NCBI GenBank assembly: GCA_033032175.1
Contig: CM065309.1
Coordinates: 1,736,001 to 1,800,000 of the forward strand
Direction: 5' to 3'
Length of the DNA: 64,000 nucleotides
Source: Saturnia japonica
Lineage: Eukaryota > Arthropoda > Insecta > Lepidoptera > Saturniidae
Shown: positions 58,090 through 64,000 of the stretch, one piece after another
How positions within the stretch are numbered: position 1 is the stretch's first letter
Layout: each line of letters opens with the position of its first letter
Program-made: the position numbers and the translations under genes
The notes under the pieces: model-generated
The model's input: the letters and a program-made list of their open reading frames with translations, nothing else
What the model was told of the DNA's origin: nothing
Database searches by the model: none

Positions 58090-58420
58090 GCTTCTTCTTC
58101 TTCTTGTTTTGGCGCAGCAAAAAGCACTTGCCAGTGTCATTGTTTTTAAACCTTCTTAAAATTTTCATATATACAAAGTGGGGTCTCCTGACAAGATAGT
58201 GGCTCTCTTGTCAGAACTATCTAAGGAGGTTTTGTGACATCCCAAAATACATGTTCTCCGCTTAATATTTATAATCCGCTTCACTTGTGCGCAACAACCA
58301 AACTATGTCATGCAAAATGCCCCCAATATTTTATAATATAGGGTCAATAAACCTAAATTAATGTATTAAAAATAAAATCCACAACATGACACTTTAAGAT
58401 CCCACCAAAACAAATTTCTA
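58090..58420 (+). repeat. Interspersed repeat family F, copy 4
   Basis: CTTCTTCTTCTTCTTG start, TTGTCAGAACTATCTAAGGAGG, CCGCTTCACTTGTGCGCAACAACC, and the CATGACACTTTAAGATCCCACCAAAAC end. Parallels 2675-3005. Confidence 0.6.
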
Positions 58421-58847
58421 TGCTGTTTTACAATTTTCGGAAATAGTGAGTGCAGTTGGCTCGCATAGTTGGGTGTATTCGCGGTGTTTTTTTTTCGCAT
58501 TGTTTACGATGCGAGATGCGCTTTGCATCAGATCGATAACATCAGTAAGTACACTTTAAATAAAGTTCCCGTGTACCGTGTAGATACGTGATCGGAAATA
58601 TATTAAATAGTACTGTTATTTATAAAACGATCGGGTAAATAAAACTGTATTAGAATATTCATACGTTTAAATAATTGGTTTTTCCTTTACCTACGGCTTT
58701 TTTTTACTGTGTCCGATGGAGTTCCCGTTTACTCATGGGAATTTAATTCATAATAGTAATAATTTCACGCATTGCATATATATTGTGGAACATTTATTTG
58801 TTGCACAACGAATTGTAAACATTGCATATCTAAGAATAAATATACGC

Positions 58848-59093
58848 TACTATTATAATGCTAAAGTGTTTGTTTTTTATTTTTAAATAAGGCTTTCTGG
58901 TATTAATTCTATTCTCTAGAACTATCAGTCAATAATTGAAAAATTCTTTTTGCCTTTTATAGCTTATGTATTGACGACTCTAAAAAGCAGAGTAGTAACT
59001 TTGAACGTTAAGGAATCAGGAAAGTTGTACGCAATTACGAGAAATGTGAACAAGAATAGGCTTAACACGGGTGAAACCGTGAGGCACAGCTAG
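58848..59093 (+). mobile_element. Short Helitron-like element (about 246 bp)
   Basis: Starts near TACTATTATAATGCTAAAGTGTTTG and ends with CGGGTGAAACCGTGAGGCACAGCTAG before T. CGGGTGAAACCG can form a small terminal stem. Internal TTGAAAAATTCTTTTTGCC is shared with 36135. Confidence 0.65.
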
Positions 59094-59110
59094 TAATATT
59101 TGTATGGGTC

Positions 59111-59282
59111 AGGTTGCCTGTCCACAAAAGCGAAGCGGAGCGGAGCTGTGTAAATTACAACCATTAGAATTGACTCTAGCACACTTCAGCCAATGGAATT
59201 GCTTCACTAGATTTTTATACAATTCTATTGGTCGAAATTTGCACAGCTCCGCTCCGCTCTTCTTCAGTGGACAGGCAGCCTT
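59111..59282. mobile_element. Fold-back MITE (about 172 bp)
   Basis: The left end (TTGCCTGTCCAC, then GCGAAGCGGAGCGGAGCTGTG) and the right end (CACAGCTCCGCTCCGCTC, then GTGGACAGGCAGCC) are inverted copies extending about 60 bases inward, including ACCATTAGAATT versus CAATTCTATTGGT. Only a short loop remains. The open frame read through it is fortuitous. A possible short target repeat (ATGG) lies at both sides. Confidence 0.75.
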
Positions 59283-59384
59283 ATGGTTGTAGACTTGTTA
59301 GTTGTGTTTACATCGTGCAGAGATTTTTTTGCGGTATTACAATTTAATATATATCTATATATAGCATAATGCTTAGGCATTTTC

Positions 59385-59545
59385 TAATGCCCAGCTGGCT
59401 AGCTACCACCCTCAAGTTAAAAACCTGCCGCCTAACACCAATAGGTGTGCTCCGGCGGCTGCACTTGAGAGCCAGTCCTCTAGGTCTATCATTTTCTTAT
59501 GCCACATCGTCACTTAACATCAGGTGATATTATGGTAAAGCGCTA
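59385..59545 (+). mobile_element. SINE family S, copy
   Basis: TTTTCTAATGCCCAGCTGGCTAGCTACCACC, GTGTGCTCCGGCGGCTGCACTTGAGAGCCAGTCC and CATCGTCACTTAACATCAGGTGATATT; an uninterrupted version of the site that carries the 92-base insert at 45123. Confidence 0.65.
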
Positions 59546-59641
59546 AATCTACAAGAGTATAACTTATTCACCTATATAAATAAATACCGTTTAGCACAGT
59601 CCTTGCATAAAATTATTCTTTTCATTTCAGCACATTGGAAG

Positions 59642-60179
59642 TCTATACAAATAATTAATATGGCTTGTTTTAAAGTGTCTGTTTGTAATGTTAAAATAAC
59701 ATTTTTTTACTAAATGCATATGAAAGTATTTAAAGTACTTATAACAAAAACCAACTTTAAGATTTTTTGTGTATCTATCTGTCTATTTGTTCCGGGTGAT
59801 CTCCGAAACGGTTGGACCAATTTTGATGAGACTTTCACTGGCAGATAGCTGATGTTATAAGGAGTAATTTGGGTAAATTTTATTTTAGAATAAGAGCTAC
59901 ATTTCGCACAAATTAATATCAATTGGGAAAAATGATTATTTTGGGACGCTTAAATGGCTTACACCATGAGATATATAAAAATGAATGTATTACATATTTG
60001 TAGACATTAAAAAGACCTACAAAAAGTCTACGAGGGCATATGTGTATATATTCTAAGGATCACCCATGATCATTATTTTTGTCTTTAAAATAACCGAGAG
60101 TGGGAATAGTACGTTATGAGCATGTGCTCGATTGACATCATTGTGTAGTACATGCGAGCGCAACCGCGGACATAGCTGG
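59642..60179 (+). mobile_element. Non-autonomous Helitron N1, copy 4
   Basis: Starts TCTATACAAATAATTAATATGG and ends CCGCGGACATAGCTGG before a T; CTGG still satisfies CTRR. Interior as in copy 1, about 538 bases. Confidence 0.82.
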
Positions 60180-60481
60180 TATTAGATAAAAACTTGTTTT
60201 AAAAACGTTTTTTCATTTATATTTTTTTCGTATTTTTCTCAGCAACCCCTTTCATTTGATATCCATATCATGGGGGTGCATAAAAAATAACTTATGTTTA
60301 TCTTACTTAATCTTTGGGAGTCTGACATATTGATTTAGAATGACGTTACTTAACTAAAAATGCCTTGTCATCCAAACTAAATTTATATGCAAAATTTCAG
60401 CTCAATCGCTTGGGGTTATCTGTTTTAAAATTCAGCTAAAAAGGCTAATTTAAAAAAGCGTGTAAAAACAATCAAAGATAA

Positions 60482-60960
60482 TCTATACTTATAATAAAAG
60501 AGTAAAGAGTCGAAATCTGTACATTGAAGATATTTCAGAAAAAATAATGCGGGGTGGTTTACAATCACGGACAGAACATATTTGGATAGTTTTTGAAATT
60601 TTTGTCTGTCTGTCTGTCGGTATGTTTGAACACCAATCACACAAAAACTACTCGACCGAATTTAATGAAATTTGGTATGATTGTAGCTTATAGCCTGAAG
60701 ATACATTTATGATACATTTTTCGCGTATTAACATTTTTATGATCTATAATTGCGTTTAGTTTATGTTCATAATATAAAAAGGAATGTATGTGTATGTAAC
60801 TCTGTATTATAGTTAAAATATTGACTAAAATGAAGTGAAAAGATACCAAAGTATTTTATCTTTACATAATAAAATGAATAAATGGATATGTAAATATTTT
60901 TAGTTTCCAACAGTATTCATAGATGGCGCTGTACGGCGGTTTGGTTTAAATCACATATAT
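60482..60960 (+). mobile_element. Helitron-like repeat, 3' end not resolved
   Basis: A|TCTATACTTATAATAAAAGAG, TTTTTGTCTGTCTGTCTGTCGG and AAAACTACTCGACCGAATTTAATG are typical of a Helitron head. The right border is uncertain (a GGCGCTGTACGGCGG patch is near 60925). Confidence 0.5.
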
Positions 60961-62480
60961 ATTTTCTGCAAGCACGTAAATTAATAATTTAAGAATGGGT
61001 TTTTATTATTATAATTAAATATTTTCAGATAATTTTTTATGTTATTTTTAAATATTTAAATAATTAAAAATATCTATTCTATCTTGATTTTCACGATATA
61101 TGTCGTAGTTTGGTGTTTTTGTGGAATTATGATTTTTATTATATGACACTAAACAGACTTACTATAAAGCGTTATTATACCCTGGAAACTAATGGTTTAT
61201 AAATTTAAAGATAATAAATAAACTTATCTTTTCGTGTAAAGGAATTCAAAATTGGACATTTTTGTATGCCTGTATGTGTATACAGGTTGGAAAAAACGGA
61301 CGGGACATGGAGGAAAATTATGTTAAATAATGAAGATATCAAATTTTACTCAAAGGAAACATTCTTTGATTTTTTGAAATAATAATAACTGCATTCACAG
61401 ATTTTCTAAAAAAGCTTACTTATAGCGGGAATCGAACCAACAAAAAAATACAAAAAACCGACATACGCTATGTTGTTGCACTAATCTATAGGGTCTATGA
61501 TAGAGATAAAGTCTCTCGAATAAACATTGTGTGTTACAATTAAAGGAGACCATGAAATTTAACAATTTATAAATGTTAAAGTTACTTTAATTTTCTTAGA
61601 ATTCAACGATGAGTGTAGGTACCAAAATAAAAGAAAAGATAATGTGTGAAGTATCTGTTAAAAGTTATCAAGTAAATCATTTCAAAATAAAGTAATTGGC
61701 AAGATTATTATTACTTCCTATAATCGTATGTATTGTTGTCTTATCACTTATGCGTTTTAATGTTGTAGGAAGACGAAAACTGCTGTTGATCTGTTGCAGG
61801 CGGAAATTGCTAAGAAATTTCAGATAAATTATTAACGATGGATTTCAGCAAAGTAACGCCATCGTCAATCAAATAACAAAGATTAATTTATCAGTAAAAA
61901 ATAGATAATTAAAAGCCTCCTCCACATTCGATAAGCTTCATAGTCAATCATTTATGATGACTTAGAAGCTTGTGTTAGCCTGATAAAAAATATTGTTTTA
62001 ATCCTACTAATATAATAATTTTAAATAAATATTACGTATTTTCTAAATATAATTATCTCATTTATGATTAACAAGTTGAGAATTCTACTAAAGCTTCGAT
62101 CATGACGGAAGTTTGTACAAAATAAATTATAATAATTATTGTTTAATCTACCATAAAACATATTGTTATTAACTTGTATTTTTAGAATATGTCTAGATTT
62201 TCATATTGTTTTATTATATTTAATTTTAGTAGCTCAGTTTTGACTTCCGTTATTTGAGAGGAAATGTAATTTATTACTCGGTTGAGTATTTGTTCACTTT
62301 TTATGTTTCATAACAAAGGACAGACAGTCAGCGTTGATCTAATAAGCAAATCGGTTGTGCTAACTAAATAATAATAAAAACAACCCTTAAAACTTACATA
62401 AGAAAAGTTGAACACTTGCTTTTAAAATTACAAAGTCTCAAATTATTGTATTCGGATAGACAAATCTGCCTGTTCTTTTT
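60961..62480. other. AT-rich spacer
   Basis: 61425-61500 contains GCGGGAATCGAACC, the complement of a tRNA B box, in repeat-like surroundings. No supported gene. Confidence 0.4.
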
Positions 62481-62489
62481 CATAGAACA

Positions 62490-62592
62490 AAGGTGTCCAA
62501 TAAGCATACGGTCTGTTTGATGGTAAGCAGTTACCGTACTCTATGAATGCTCGCAATACTATGGTATCTCTAGCGCGTTGCTATTGGGTTGC
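62490..62592 (+). repeat. Interspersed repeat family R, left half
   Basis: AAAGGTGTCCAATAAGCATACGGTCTG, GATGGTAAGCAGTTACCGTACTCTATGAATGCTCGCAATAC. The 65-residue open frame starting here is not supported. Confidence 0.55.
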
Positions 62593-64000
62593 ATTTGGAC
62601 TGTCCCTAGGAGAGAGATACCTTCAAATAAATTTCTCTATGCACTACCTCTCTTTGATGTTGTTGCGAATGATAGAAAATTTAGTAAACGTTGAAAGTCT
62701 CAAGAAACGCGTTCAACGGCCACAGGGAGTAAGATGCTGAGCTATTGATGAGTTAAACACCAGTCATACTCGTGTACAATGAAATACAATGCAGTCATAA
62801 TCTGTGCATACAAGACAATGGATCTCATTTCGAGCAACTCAGTTGGGTATTATCAAAGCTTATAGGTAGGTACGGGTCAAATACCATAGGATGAGATTGC
62901 GGTAAGGTGAGGTTTTTATTTAGTTGCTTATGCTGTTATGTGTTATGCTTTTCATTCATGAAATATGCCACGTAGACGAAGTTGCGGGTAGAATAAAAAA
63001 TAGTTTCGTTACGTTGCATGGTCGGAAAATTAAATTATCAAAAATTTTCATTTTTCTCTTTTTCATATTAAAACTAAGGAAGCTGACGGATAAACTCGCT
63101 TAATCCTAGGTCGTACAGAACAATAAAAATTTAATCACAGAAAATAATAAACAAAAATGCAACTAAAAAAAAATGCAACTAAAAAAAACTCTAACCATAA
63201 GAAGCGAGTACAAGGAAAAATGACGAAACGGTGATAAAATGAGTCAAATATTGCAAAACATTGTTTGACGTATGTATACAGTGTGTCTTTCCTGAACATT
63301 TTCATAACCGCAAGCGACAGCGGTAGATTTCCGACTGTCATGCCAGTTTGACGTCTACAGCTTTCAATGGAATTTGTTTCTTAAAACATTATTTATAAGA
63401 AAATTCGAATTCTACAGTGGTGTTGAGTAAAATGACATTTCGTGTGTAGGTATGGTTACTTTATTGTGATTTTAATTTAGTGATGTTAAAAATCGGCACT
63501 GATCAAAAATTAGTTAATATACCTATTAATATGTTTCTCTGAAAAAAAGTCATTGAACCCTCCAGAATAATAAGGGAGACAAAACCGCGTCTCTCGTAGA
63601 CCAACCGAAGCGTTTTTTTTTTTTTATTTGTCCAGCATGTACACATTTTATAGTTTCCTGAATGATATAATGTTAATAGTAAAATTATCTTGTATGTTGA
63701 ATAACATAATTTACTTCAATTAATTAATAATAACCCTTAAATTCAATATTTAAAATCTTACGATTCAAATAATCGTAACGTAAAATATACGGTAGCACAA
63801 CACTACAAAAATAAACTTGGCAACACTTATTTATTATTTATTTACATATTTTATATTAATTTAATTAATTTATTTTTATGTTGAAAAATAATTTGTCTTC
63901 CATGAATACCTAGTAGTGTATTATTATTGTTATTTTTGTGATTTATTTTTTGATTAATTATTGTTGGTGCACCGTGACTTACTTCGGGGTTCCAGGTAAA
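62593..64000. other. AT-rich spacer to window end
   Basis: A Helitron-like GTAGACGAAGTTGCGGGTAG phrase at about 62970; otherwise AT-rich DNA with poly(A) and poly(T) runs. No supported gene. Confidence 0.4.

Noticed and set aside
59104..59292. 62-residue open frame
   Set aside because: It reads through the two arms of the fold-back MITE.
1..64000. CRISPR arrays, bacterial operons, functional tRNA or rRNA genes
   Set aside because: No regularly spaced repeats, no ribosome-binding-site gene layout, and tRNA-like sequences lack convincing acceptor stems.

Overview
This window reads as a piece of an AT-rich insect genome, most probably a moth or butterfly. The evidence is the repeat content: Helitrons with A|TC...CTAG|T boundaries in several copies, tRNA-derived SINEs, jockey-like and RTE-like LINE tails, a mariner, and the gene style (small secreted-type proteins in a few exons with long AT-rich introns). 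There are no bacterial operons, tRNA or rRNA genes, or CRISPR arrays. The species assignment is an inference from repeat style, not from a marker gene.

Host genes are few and all lie on the + strand. Gene A (coding exon 16260-17141, probable 5' UTR exon about 15351-15470) encodes a secreted-looking, charged, low-complexity protein that I do not recognise. Gene B (39236-42013) has a 53-base exon starting at ATG, followed by two possible downstream exons, 40297-41623 and 41692-42013, both of which enter in the same phase. Gene C (about 42807-45606) has a candidate signal-peptide exon and three well-supported coding exons. B and C carry Gly/Ala/Pro-rich 'GGVAIAGPGG / GTAIANPIS / LAVIGEHGLAASRP' blocks, which I recall from insect secreted proteins carrying the DUF4774-type repeat. 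They look like tandem relatives.

Almost everything else that can be named is mobile DNA. 1-8.5 kb: two copies of one defective jockey-like LINE that are identical over about 1.34 kb, the second lying exactly between 1.17 kb direct repeats that each carry a SINE. 8.6-15.2 kb: RTE tail, SINE pieces, a 771 bp element with 28 bp inverted ends, and Helitron-like repeats. 18-37 kb: scattered LINE tails, a restriction-endonuclease-like retroelement scrap, and many Helitrons, including one with a LINE tail inserted in it. 42.3-48.4 kb: SINEs and four copies of a roughly 200 bp repeat around gene C. 48.8-56.4 kb: a three-level nest in which a Helitron Rep/helicase gene is split first by a mariner with TA target duplication and then by a nearly complete jockey-like LINE. 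57-64 kb: more Helitrons, a fold-back MITE and AT-rich spacer.

The most interesting items are the gene B exon choice, the identical dead LINE copies with the direct-repeat sandwich, the frame-restoring mariner insertion, and a 92-base A-tailed insert with its own target duplication that may be a very small SINE or retroposed small RNA.
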